From: Anaerolineae bacterium
GTDB lineage: Bacteria > Chloroflexota > Anaerolineae > Aggregatilineales > Phototrophicaceae
Direction: 5' to 3'
Assembly (NCBI GenBank): GCA_020848855.1
Contig: JADLHH010000256.1
Coordinates: forward strand, 1-8,753
DNA length: 8,753 bases
Under the pieces are notes generated by a model. That model was given only the letters and a program-made list of their open reading frames with translations. It was not told where the DNA came from and searched no databases. The first letter of the stretch is position 1; every line of letters begins with the position of its first letter. Positions 1-6,431 of this stretch are shown here, piece by piece. The translations under genes were made by a program, and so were the position numbers.

Positions 1-365
1 AGTCGCCCGCGCGCTTCCGCCGCCTGAATCAGCCGGACGTTCTCGTGCAGGGCAGGTGACATCGGCTTTTCGAGCAAGATGTCATAGCCCGCGTTGAGCG
101 CCGCCAGCGTCGATTCGGTGTGCATCCGATCCATCGTCGCGTTGATCAGCACGTCGCCCAGCTTGCCCGCGCCGACCAATTCCTGCCAGCCTGCAAAGCA
201 GTTTTCCGGCGCGATATCGTGCATCCCGGCGAACTGTGCGCGGCGGTCGGGGCGCGGTTCGGCAACGGCGACGATTTGCATTTCCTGCGGGTAGCGCAGC
301 GCGAACGAGCCGTAGACGCTGCCGCGCCCACCCGCGCCGAGGACGACGGCGTTCAGTGGTGCCAT
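1..365 (-). CDS. Gfo/Idh/MocA-family NAD(P)-dependent oxidoreductase, N-terminal part (3' end outside window)
   Basis: Reading leftward from the ATG at 365-363 gives about 121 open codons that continue past the window edge. The protein begins MAPLNAVVLGAGGRG: a beta strand followed by a glycine-rich dinucleotide-binding turn (G10, G12, G15). An acidic residue follows the second strand (VAVAEP, E36), and the family EKP motif is at about 99-101 (LLEKPM), where the lysine and proline sit near the cofactor and substrate. This is the Rossmann domain of the Gfo/Idh/MocA family, whose members oxidise, reduce or epimerise sugars and cyclitols; some (GH109) are NAD-dependent glycosidases. The C-terminal substrate domain is missing, so the substrate cannot be named. 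There is no signal peptide, so it is cytoplasmic. It starts 18 bp after the GH20 stop, with GGAG about 10 nt upstream on the minus strand, so the two are very likely co-transcribed. Confidence 0.87.
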   Translation of the reverse strand, partial: MAPLNAVVLGAGGRGSVYGSFALRYPQEMQIVAVAEPRPDRRAQFAGMHDIAPENCFAGWQELVGAGKLGDVLINATMDRMHTESTLAALNAGYDILLEKPMSPALHENVRLIQAAEARGR

Positions 366-383
366 ATTCAGGTTGCTCCAGTC

Positions 384-2255
384 TTATTCTTCGTTCAGAT
401 AAAGCTGCCGCGCTCGTACAAGATTGGCGAGGCTGTCGGTCAAGCCGCCGGGGCGGTTGCGCGCCAGCCACAGCGCCCGCTGCTCGGCGATGATCGCGTC
501 GAGTTCGGCGAGCAGGTCGGCTTTGCTGGTGCTGGTATCGCCCATTTGCAGCAGGGCGCGGCGCGCGCCGTGTTTCAGCATCCGCGCCGACTGGCGAAAC
601 TCGCGCTTGATCAGGTCGGCGTCCGGGCGGTTGATCTGCGCCCGGTCGAGCGGCTGCATCACGTCGTCGACGTATTCGAGCGTCGCGTACATATTTTCGG
701 CGAGCAGGGCATTGGTCTTCAGCGTCGCTTCGCCGTCGCCATAGAAGTGCCCCGGCTTCCAGCGGCGGCGCATGTCGTCCAGCGACATCGTGTAAATCCA
801 GTGCAGGAAGCTGCCGTTGTGAATGGTCACGCCCGACTGCTGGTAGGCGTTGCCGAGATCGTAGGCGAGCCTGCCCATCACCCCGGCGCTGTCGGCGAAG
901 GCAAAGGCGTCGAGCGCTGCGCGCAGGTCGAGTTTGTCGCCGCTGTGGGCGTTCCAACTGAGCGCCGCGCCGTAAGCGAAGCCCGCGTAGCTGACCGGTA
1001 GCTGCTGCCAGTGTCCCCGGTCGCCCCAGTCAGTGTTCAGCACGCCGACCGCACCGTGTTCCATCCCGTTATCGATGGCGCTGCGGATGTTGCCGAGCAT
1101 GTTGTCGGTGCGCCCGCTTAGCGTGACCCAGCTTGACGTGCCGGGACAGACGTAGAACGGAATCCCCGACCGGGCGAACAGCGCCGACTTTTCGGGGAAG
1201 GGGTGATTGGCTTCGTAGCCCCATTCGAGCGCGATTACGTCGTCGGGGATTTCCGGCACGAGGTCGGGGTACTGATTAATAATGTCGCCCCAGAACTGCA
1301 TTGTGCGCCCGCGCGCCTTAACCCGCTCGTATATCTGAAGCAGGAAGTCGAGATAGACGCGCCCCTTGCCGCGCTCGGCGATAGCGCCGGCGCTGCGCCC
1401 GCGACCCAGATCGAACGTCTCGTCCGCGCCGACGTTGAACATGCGGCTGGTGAAGTTGGGCAGAAGCTCGTCGTACAGGCTTTCGAGCAGCTTGATCGAC
1501 CCTGGCACGACCGGCGAAATGCTGAACGGCGCGTCTGCCCAATCCAGCACGACCGTCTCAGTCTCGGCGAGCGGCAGATAATCCGCGAATTTGAGCCAGC
1601 GGTGCATGTGCCCGAAGCTGTTCTGATTGGGCACGAGTTCGATATAGCGCTCGCGGCAGTAGGCGTCGAGTTCGAGGATTTCTTCGGCGGTGAACGGCGA
1701 CGCCTGCGCCCACACCTTCGGGTGCTGGCGGTAGGCGAAGGTGTGTTCGGTATACAACTGGAACTGGTTGATCTTCAGCCCGGCGAGCCAGTCGATCAGG
1801 GCGCGGACGGTGTCCATCGTCGGCACTTTGTCGCGGCTGATATCCAGCATCACACCGCGCGCGGGGAAGTCCGGGTAATCCTCGATTTCGAGCAGCGGCA
1901 GCGCCGCGCCGTGTGTTTGCAGAAGCTGGATCAGCGTCGCCGCGCCGTAGAACGCGCCTGCCGGGTCATTGCCGGTGATGGTGATGCCGTCCGTCGTGAT
2001 CGACAGCCGATAGCCTTCGGGGTGACCGGTACTCGCCAGCATGACGGTCACGAGTGCTTTGTCGCCCGCGCCGCCGACGATGGCGCAGTCCAGCCCGGCG
2101 TAATCACTGATCGTCGACTGGATGCGCCGTCCGGTGAACCATAATTCAGCGGCGGGGTCGGCTTGCAGGGCGATCAGCCCGGCGCGCAGGGAAAGGGTAT
2201 CGCCCGTCCGCGAGAGCGAGCGCGGACTGGGGAGCAGGTTGAGTTGGGAAGTCAT
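384..2255 (-). CDS. Glycoside hydrolase family 20, beta-N-acetylhexosaminidase-like, cytoplasmic
   Basis: A 623-residue protein. Residues about 5-125 resemble the GH20b zincin-like domain that precedes the catalytic barrel, ending in GAFYGAATLIQLLQ. The barrel begins near 126 (DYPDFPARGVMLDISRDKVP) and continues through LKINQFQLYTEHTF and NQNSFGHM. The family signature is FNVGADETFD at 273-282. D278-E279 is the Asp-Glu pair that in GH20 orients the substrate acetamido group and acts as general acid. Later segments (FWGDI, ALEWGYEANHPF, NTDWGDRGHW) fit aromatic subsite strands. The reaction expected is removal of non-reducing terminal GlcNAc or GalNAc. The N-terminus has no hydrophobic signal, so the enzyme should work inside the cell on imported oligosaccharides. 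The start is supported by GGAG five bases before the ATG. It heads a minus-strand operon with the MocA-type enzyme and is divergent from the importer. Exact linkage specificity cannot be read from sequence. Confidence 0.92.
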   Translation of the reverse strand: MTSQLNLLPSPRSLSRTGDTLSLRAGLIALQADPAAELWFTGRRIQSTISDYAGLDCAIVGGAGDKALVTVMLASTGHPEGYRLSITTDGITITGNDPAGAFYGAATLIQLLQTHGAALPLLEIEDYPDFPARGVMLDISRDKVPTMDTVRALIDWLAGLKINQFQLYTEHTFAYRQHPKVWAQASPFTAEEILELDAYCRERYIELVPNQNSFGHMHRWLKFADYLPLAETETVVLDWADAPFSISPVVPGSIKLLESLYDELLPNFTSRMFNVGADETFDLGRGRSAGAIAERGKGRVYLDFLLQIYERVKARGRTMQFWGDIINQYPDLVPEIPDDVIALEWGYEANHPFPEKSALFARSGIPFYVCPGTSSWVTLSGRTDNMLGNIRSAIDNGMEHGAVGVLNTDWGDRGHWQQLPVSYAGFAYGAALSWNAHSGDKLDLRAALDAFAFADSAGVMGRLAYDLGNAYQQSGVTIHNGSFLHWIYTMSLDDMRRRWKPGHFYGDGEATLKTNALLAENMYATLEYVDDVMQPLDRAQINRPDADLIKREFRQSARMLKHGARRALLQMGDTSTSKADLLAELDAIIAEQRALWLARNRPGGLTDSLANLVRARQLYLNEE

Positions 2256-2305
2256 ACAATCTCCAGATCGTGAGGCTGGTACGGTCGTTTCGGGTACATA
2301 CCTTG

Positions 2306-2311
2306 ATTATA
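2306..2311 (-). promoter_or_regulatory. Putative -10 element for the GH20 operon
   Basis: On the minus strand this reads TATAAT, a perfect consensus -10 hexamer. Transcription would start near 2299, about 44 nt before the GH20 ATG. No good -35 is present: the hexamer 17 bp upstream reads CTGCCC. The promoter may therefore depend on an activator, or the match may be chance. Confidence 0.4.
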
Positions 2312-2449
2312 GCCGGAGTGCGGTGATCGGGCAGATGGACGAACCAGGATATTGTGGTTTCAGTGATTGAGGGGAGGGGAAAAGCGGGGTGTTCCTCCCA
2401 CTCCGTTGGATGTATTGCGGATTCCCGAAAGGCGTGTTAATTTCAAGCC

Positions 2450-2527
2450 ATGATCAGCGTAAAGACGTGTGACCCAATGACCTGTCGGACGTGTGTGAAC
2501 GACTTGTTTTCGAACCGGGGAGCGTGA
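2450..2527 (+). CDS. Possible 25-aa leader peptide, Thr-Cys rich (tentative)
   Basis: An ATG at 2450 opens a frame of 25 codons ending in TGA at 2525-2527. The peptide reads MISVKTCDPMTCRTCVNDLF and then SNRGA. It contains three Thr-Cys pairs, with cysteine codons at 2468, 2483 and 2492. Its stop lies about 20 nt before the 5' arm of the terminator upstream of the binding-protein gene, which is where an attenuator leader peptide would end. Against it: no Shine-Dalgarno sequence is visible before the ATG, and a 25-codon open frame is not rare by chance. Translation is unproven. Confidence 0.25.
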   Translation: MISVKTCDPMTCRTCVNDLFSNRGA

Positions 2528-2568
2528 CGCAGGACGCTGGCGATTCTAAAGAGCTGACCTGCCCGGTT
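2513..2568 (+). promoter_or_regulatory. Candidate antiterminator pairing competing with the terminator
   Basis: AACCGGG at 2513-2519 is an exact 7-bp complement of CCCGGTT at 2562-2568. The latter covers most of the loop and the first part of the 3' arm of the terminator hairpin, so the two pairings exclude each other. A small hairpin (AGCGT 2521-2525 with ACGCT 2534-2538) fits inside the enclosed segment. The 12-bp terminator stem should be the more stable on its own, so a switch would need help from a ribosome, a protein or a ligand. The pairing is seen in the sequence; the regulatory role is inference. Confidence 0.35.
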
Positions 2569-2579
2569 AGCTCTTTTTT
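2548..2579 (+). terminator. Intrinsic terminator in the leader of the binding-protein gene
   Basis: AAAGAGCTGACC (2548-2559) pairs with GGTTAGCTCTTT (2565-2576) as a 12-bp stem containing one G-U pair. The loop is five bases (TGCCC), and the T run extends to 2579. The hairpin is strong and points in the plus direction. It ends only 11 bases before the AGGAG of the downstream gene. No plus-strand gene lies upstream for it to terminate, which suggests that it controls read-through into the transporter genes. Confidence 0.75.
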
Positions 2580-2603
2580 GTTCTGACAAAAGGAGAGTTG
2601 TCC

Positions 2604-4220
2604 ATGTTTTCACGGAAGCGGCAGCTTTTGTTTCTGGTATTGTCATTGGCGCTGGTGGCGATGACCGCCGCTCTGCCGACAGCGGCTCAGGGCGGGAGCA
2701 CGCTGACGTGGTCGATTGAGGGCATCAACGATCTGCCTTCGCTCGACCCGGCAAAAGCCAGCGATTCGCAGGGTTTCACAGTCATTGGACTGCTTTACGG
2801 CGGGCTGGTGCGGCTGGATGGCGATCTGCGGGTCGTGCCCGACCTCGCTGAAAGCTGGACGGTCTCCGACGACGGGCTGACCTACACCTTCACGCTGCGC
2901 AGCAACGCCCGCTTCTCGGACGGCTCGGCGGTCACGCCAGACGACGTAAGCTGGTCGCTGGTTCACGCGCTCGACCCAAATACTGGCGGCTGGACGGGTC
3001 CGTATTATCTATACAACATCGTCGGCGCGCAGGACGTGATCGATGGGAACACGCTGGAGCTTTCGGGCGTGAGCGCCCCGGACGATCACACGGTCGTGCT
3101 GCAGATCAGCCAGCCATCGGCGTATTTCCTGAGCCAATTGACGTTCGGCAGCGCCAAGATCGTCTCGAAAGCCGCCGCCGAAGCCGACCCAACCGGCTGG
3201 GAAGCCGCGCCGCTGTCGAGCGGTCCGTTTATGGTGCAGGAATGGAATCACGGGCAGAACATCATCCTCGCGCCGAACCCGAACTACTGGCAGGTTCCGC
3301 AGATCAGCACGCTGACGATGCCGTTCATTCAGGACAGCGAGACCGCCTACCAGCTTTACCGCACGGGCGAACTGGATATCATGGGCAGCCAGCAGAACGG
3401 CGTGCCGTCGGTGCATATTCCTGAAGTCGAGTCGCTGCCGGACTTCCGGCAGGCGGCATCGTTCGTGGTGCGCTACGTAGGCTTCAACAACGTGATCGCG
3501 CCGTTCGACGACATGCACGTGCGCCGCGCCTTCGCGCTGGCGATTGACAAGGACGCGCTGGCGAATCAGGTGCTTGCCGGGACGGTCGTCCCAACTGACC
3601 GCATCCTGCCGATGGGCATCCCCGGCTCGGAACTGCCGGTCGCCGGGCTGCACTTCGACCCAGCCGCCGCCAAGGCAGAACTGGAAGCGGCGGGCGTCGC
3701 GCCGGAAGACCTGGGGACGATCAAGCTGACCTACGGCGTCGAGGGCGACAACGAGCGCGTGGTCACGGTGCTGCAGTCGATGTGGAAAGAAAATCTGGGA
3801 GTCGACGTGCAGTTGGAGCCGCTGGAACTGACAACCTTCAGCGCGCGCCTGAACGAGACCTTCGAGACGCCGGAAAGCGGTATCCAGTTCTACTACAGTG
3901 TATGGGGTGCGGATTACCCCGACCCGCAGAACTTCATTTCGCAGCAGCTTCGCACCGGCGTCGGCAACAACAACGGGCATTATTCGAACGCGGTGTTCGA
4001 CTCTCTGGTCGACCAAGCTGATGTGATGACGGGCGATGTCGCGGCGCGGCTGCAGCTTTACAACCAGGCAGAGCAGATCGCCGTGAACGAAGTCGGCTGG
4101 CTGCCGCTGTTCAATCCTCGGCTGAACGTGCTGGTCAAGCCATATGTCGAGGGGATCGTCTTCTCCGGGCAAGGTCTGGTCATCCCCGATTATTCACTGC
4201 TGACCGGGCGTGCGTCGTAA
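2604..4220 (+). CDS. Family-5 extracellular solute-binding protein of a Dpp/Opp-type ABC importer
   Basis: A 538-residue protein from the ATG at 2604, preferred over the in-frame TTG at 2598 because AGGAG (2591-2595) sits eight bases before the ATG. The N-terminus MFSRKRQ, a hydrophobic stretch (about 8-24) and PTAAQ form a signal peptide cut near residue 28. There is no lipobox cysteine, unlike many binding proteins of monoderm bacteria. The mature part matches the SBP_bac_5 family: LDPAKA near 47-52, then VPDLAESWTVSDDGLTYTFTLR and FSDGSAVTPDDV, which is the family signature region (about 78-115). The length is typical. The family binds peptides, but also nickel, haem and oligosaccharides including chitin and cellulose fragments. 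The gene is followed by two permease genes and faces a GH20 hexosaminidase gene, so an amino-sugar oligosaccharide is a reasonable guess at the ligand. Its leader carries a terminator, suggesting attenuation. Confidence 0.93.
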   Translation: MFSRKRQLLFLVLSLALVAMTAALPTAAQGGSTLTWSIEGINDLPSLDPAKASDSQGFTVIGLLYGGLVRLDGDLRVVPDLAESWTVSDDGLTYTFTLRSNARFSDGSAVTPDDVSWSLVHALDPNTGGWTGPYYLYNIVGAQDVIDGNTLELSGVSAPDDHTVVLQISQPSAYFLSQLTFGSAKIVSKAAAEADPTGWEAAPLSSGPFMVQEWNHGQNIILAPNPNYWQVPQISTLTMPFIQDSETAYQLYRTGELDIMGSQQNGVPSVHIPEVESLPDFRQAASFVVRYVGFNNVIAPFDDMHVRRAFALAIDKDALANQVLAGTVVPTDRILPMGIPGSELPVAGLHFDPAAAKAELEAAGVAPEDLGTIKLTYGVEGDNERVVTVLQSMWKENLGVDVQLEPLELTTFSARLNETFETPESGIQFYYSVWGADYPDPQNFISQQLRTGVGNNNGHYSNAVFDSLVDQADVMTGDVAARLQLYNQAEQIAVNEVGWLPLFNPRLNVLVKPYVEGIVFSGQGLVIPDYSLLTGRAS

Positions 4221-4238
4221 CGGAAAGTCTTAGCCAGA

Positions 4239-4259
4239 GGGCAGGTCTCAGACCTGCCC
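4239..4259. repeat. Near-perfect palindrome between binding-protein and permease genes
   Basis: GGGCAGGTCT (4239-4248) and AGACCTGCCC (4250-4259) are exact inverted repeats around a single C, giving at least an 8-bp GC-rich RNA stem. There is no following T run, so this is not a classical terminator. It may stabilise the 3' end of the binding-protein mRNA and reduce read-through into the permeases, or be a copy of a dispersed REP-like palindrome. Only one copy is present in the window. Confidence 0.6.
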
Positions 4260-4289
4260 CTACCAATATGCATTGCGTGAAAGTCGTCG

Positions 4290-5228
4290 ATGTCCAGACT
4301 GATCCTCCGGCGCCTGATTAGCCTGCCTTTTGTCATCTTCAGCATCACGTTCATCACCTTTCTGGTCGGCTACCTCGCTCCCGGCGACCCGATCCTGGCG
4401 ATGATGGGCAGTCGCAACGACCCGGCGACGTATGAGCGCCTGCGCCACCTGTACGGACTGGATTTGCCCTGGTATCAACAATACTGGAATTACCTGTCCG
4501 GGCTGCTGCAAGGCAACCTCGGACTGTCGTTTCGGTATCAGGGACGCCCGGTGTGGGACATGATCAGCACTGGCGTGCCGGTATCGTTCGAACTGGGCAT
4601 CACCGCTCTCAGCTTCAGCCTGACAATTGGTGTGCCGGTCGGTCTGTGGGCAGCGCTGCGCCAGAACTCGCTGTTCGACCGCGTGAGCATGACGCTGATG
4701 TTGATCCTGTTCGCCGTGCCGAGCTTTGTGCTGATCCCGGTGCTGCGCTGGATCAACTACCAGTTCTACCTGCGCGGGCTGCCATCGCTGCCGGTGGCGG
4801 GGTGGGGGCGCCCTGAACATTGGGTGCTGCCGGTGATCGTGCTGGCGGCGGCGAGCATGGGCTATATGGCGCGGCTGACGCGCAGCAGTATGCTCGACGT
4901 GCTGCGGCAGGATTACATCCGCACCGCCACTGCCAAAGGACTGCACGCGCGCCGGGTCTACTGGGTTCACGCTTTCCGAAACGCGCTGCTGCCGGTCATC
5001 ACGGTCATCGGACCGTCGATTGCCTTTCTGGTGACCGGGGCCTTCGTGGGTGAGAACCTGTTCGCGATACCGGGGATCGGCTTTCTGTCGGTGCAGGCGA
5101 TTTCACAGCGGGACTACCCGGTGATCCAGAGCACGACGGTGCTGCTGGCGGTGGCGGTCGTCGGCATGAACCTGGTCACCGATCTCCTGTACGGCGTGCT
5201 CGATCCGCGCGTCGTGCTGGAGAACTGA
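4290..5228 (+). CDS. Dpp/Opp-type ABC transporter permease, DppB/OppB-like
   Basis: A 312-residue integral membrane protein. The first membrane helix (about 9-30) is followed by the GDPI segment, then RLRHLYGLDLPWYQQYWNYL and QGNLGLSF, characteristic of the periplasmic region of the B-type permease. Further helices lie at about 101-122, 132-153, 178-195, 233-252 and 281-304. The cytoplasmic EAA-like coupling loop is at about 209-233 (YIRTATAKGLHARRVYWVHA), where it would contact an ATPase subunit. The ATG at 4290 is the only usable start, because an in-frame stop lies at 4278-4280. The ribosome binding site is weak (GTGAAAG). It pairs with the next permease, whose start is two bases after this stop, and should form the translocation pore with it. 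The 69-bp gap from the binding-protein gene holds a palindrome. Confidence 0.94.
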   Translation: MSRLILRRLISLPFVIFSITFITFLVGYLAPGDPILAMMGSRNDPATYERLRHLYGLDLPWYQQYWNYLSGLLQGNLGLSFRYQGRPVWDMISTGVPVSFELGITALSFSLTIGVPVGLWAALRQNSLFDRVSMTLMLILFAVPSFVLIPVLRWINYQFYLRGLPSLPVAGWGRPEHWVLPVIVLAAASMGYMARLTRSSMLDVLRQDYIRTATAKGLHARRVYWVHAFRNALLPVITVIGPSIAFLVTGAFVGENLFAIPGIGFLSVQAISQRDYPVIQSTTVLLAVAVVGMNLVTDLLYGVLDPRVVLEN

Positions 5229-5230
5229 CG

Positions 5231-6136
5231 ATGCAGACGGGCGCTGCCATGCGACTCGCGCCCCGCCGGGTGGCGGTCCAGTTATTTATCCAGCGCTTTG
5301 CGGTAAACCGACTCGCCGTTGTCAGCCTGGTTGGGCTGATCACACTGGTGCTGGTCGCGCTGTTTGGTCCGGGGCTTCACGTGTACAGCGCCAACACGCC
5401 GGACTACAGCGCGATCAATGCGCTGCCGAGCGCGGCGCACTGGTTCGGGACGGATAACCTGGGGCGGGACACGCTTGCCCGGCTGATGATGGGGCTGCGC
5501 GTGTCGCTGCTGGTGGCGTTCTACGTCGAAGCGCTCAACATTCTGCTGGGAGCAACGCTCGGCTTGCTCGCCGGATACTACGGTGGGCTGATCGACGTGG
5601 TGGTGACGCGCGTCGCCGATATGCTGTTCGCGTTCCCCGGACTGCTGCTGGCGATTCTGATCGCCGCAACGTTTGGTCCCGCCGTCACGGCGCAGTTCGG
5701 CGGGATCGGTCGGCTGCTGCTGGTGGCGGGGTCGTTGAGCCTGGTCAGTTGGCCGCTGATGGCGCGTTTCGTTCGCAGCCAGACGCTGGTGCTGCGCGAA
5801 GAAGATTTCACCGTCGCTGCCCGGTCACTTGGCGCGGATAACCGGCGGATCATCCTGCGGCACATCCTGCCGAACGTCGCCGGGCTAATCATCGTCAGCA
5901 GCACACTGGATATCGCCAGCGTGGTCGTCAATGAAGCCGTGCTGAGCCTGCTGGGTCTGGGGATTCAGCCACCCGATCCGAGCATCGGCAAGATGATCAC
6001 CGATGCAATTCCGTTCCTCGAAGGCAACGCGCTGCAGGTTTTTCTGCCGAGCGCCGCGCTCATGCTGATCGTGCTGGTCGTCTCGTTTCTGGGCGATGGG
6101 CTGCGCGATGCTCTCGACCCACAAAGCCGACCGTAA
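5231..6136 (+). CDS. Dpp/Opp-type ABC transporter permease, DppC/OppC-like
   Basis: A 301-residue membrane protein. It has an N-terminal helix at about 28-47, then HWFGTDNLGRDTLARLMMG (70-88), the hallmark of C-type permeases. Helices follow at about 90-116, 130-149, 160-178, 213-235 and 268-288. The EAA-like loop is at about 193-214 (FTVAARSLGADNRRIILRHI), followed by NEAVLSLLGLGIQPPDPSIG, also typical of the subfamily. The start at 5231 has GGAG (5219-5222) eight bases upstream, inside the end of the previous gene; an internal ATG at 5249 is a less likely alternative. It is the last gene of the transporter operon visible here. The two ATPase genes that usually follow are absent, and a tRNA gene comes next. 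The complex would therefore need ATPases encoded elsewhere. Confidence 0.94.
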   Translation: MQTGAAMRLAPRRVAVQLFIQRFAVNRLAVVSLVGLITLVLVALFGPGLHVYSANTPDYSAINALPSAAHWFGTDNLGRDTLARLMMGLRVSLLVAFYVEALNILLGATLGLLAGYYGGLIDVVVTRVADMLFAFPGLLLAILIAATFGPAVTAQFGGIGRLLLVAGSLSLVSWPLMARFVRSQTLVLREEDFTVAARSLGADNRRIILRHILPNVAGLIIVSSTLDIASVVVNEAVLSLLGLGIQPPDPSIGKMITDAIPFLEGNALQVFLPSAALMLIVLVVSFLGDGLRDALDPQSRP

Positions 6137-6183
6137 CGCCTTGTATCGGCGCTCAATATCGTCGCCGGAAGGGGTTTCCAGCC

Positions 6184-6212
6184 TTGACGTTGGTAAAGAC
6201 GACTGCTACACT
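6184..6212 (+). promoter_or_regulatory. Sigma-70-type promoter of tRNA-Glu
   Basis: TTGACG (6184-6189) and TACACT (6207-6212) are separated by 17 bp. TGC directly before the -10 gives an extended -10 TGn. Transcription would start near 6219, a few bases before the tRNA 5' end at 6226. This is the best promoter in the window and shows that the tRNA is expressed independently of the transporter operon. Confidence 0.75.
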
Positions 6213-6225
6213 GTGACGTGTGTAA

Positions 6226-6298
6226 GGTCCTATCGTCTAGAGGCCCAGGACGTGGCCCTTTCAAGGCCAAAACACGGGTTCGAATCCCGTTAGGACTA
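6226..6298 (+). tRNA. tRNA-Glu (anticodon UUC)
   Basis: A complete 73-nt cloverleaf. The acceptor stem is GGTCCTA with TAGGACT (6291-6297), whose first pair is G-U. The D arm is GTC/GAC with TAGAGGCCCAG between, very like the bacterial tRNA-Glu D arm. The anticodon stem is TGGCC/GGCCA around CTTTCAA, with anticodon TTC at 6260-6262. The T arm is ACGGG/CCCGT around TTCGAAT. The discriminator is A6298, followed by CC and then T, so the CCA tail is not fully encoded. The gene has its own promoter and terminator, and a serine recombinase gene ends 134 bp downstream on the other strand. Confidence 0.96.
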
Positions 6299-6322
6299 CC
6301 TCATGTAGCCTAGATAAATCTG

Positions 6323-6357
6323 AAAGCGGGAATGTGTAGTAGAGCATTCCCGCTTTT
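6323..6357 (+). terminator. Intrinsic terminator after tRNA-Glu
   Basis: AAAGCGGGAATG (6323-6334) pairs with CATTCCCGCTTT (6345-6356) as a perfect 12-bp stem with a 10-base loop, followed by a further T. It lies 25 bases after the tRNA. In the opposite direction the hairpin is also followed by three T residues, so it may serve weakly for the convergent recombinase gene as well. The remaining 74 bases up to the recombinase stop show no gene. Confidence 0.78.
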
Positions 6358-6431
6358 CCAGTCACCACGATTTTTGCCACGAACTGCCGACTTGCCCGGC
6401 GCGCCAATTCAATGTCGTCGCCCGTGAGCGC

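Larger units (their letters stand above)
2256..2603. other. Divergent intergenic regulatory region between GH20 and the binding-protein gene
   Basis: This 348-bp stretch holds no full-size gene. It contains a consensus -10 for the minus-strand operon (2306-2311), a purine-rich patch near 2370-2380 that can pair weakly with CCTCCC at 2394-2399, and a weak plus-strand promoter candidate (TTGCGG at 2415-2420 with an AT-rich stretch at 2437-2443). It also holds a 25-codon open frame (2450-2527), a strong terminator hairpin (2548-2579) and the ribosome binding site AGGAG (2591-2595). Operators for both directions would be expected here, but no clear long palindrome that could be one is visible outside the terminator. 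Confidence 0.6.

Noticed and set aside
1203..2144. 313-codon plus-strand open frame antisense to GH20 (also 120-1001 plus and 82-957 minus)
   Set aside because: Shadow frames caused by high GC at third codon positions; compositions rich in Arg, Val and Ala with no recognisable domain, while the GH20 frame carries clear family motifs.
2598..2603. TTG at 2598 as start of the binding protein
   Set aside because: It sits only two bases after AGGAG; the ATG at 2604 has ideal eight-base spacing and gives a standard signal peptide.
3009..4172. 387-codon minus-strand frame antisense to the binding-protein gene
   Set aside because: Arg, His, Val-rich shadow of a well-supported SBP_bac_5 gene; no domain and no ribosome binding site.
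4260..4970. 236-codon minus-strand frame over the first permease
   Set aside because: Very rich in Gln, His and Arg, typical of the reverse complement of a membrane-protein gene.
6147..6167. CGGCG/CGCCG inverted repeat as terminator of the permease operon
   Set aside because: Only five pairs, an 11-base loop and no T run.
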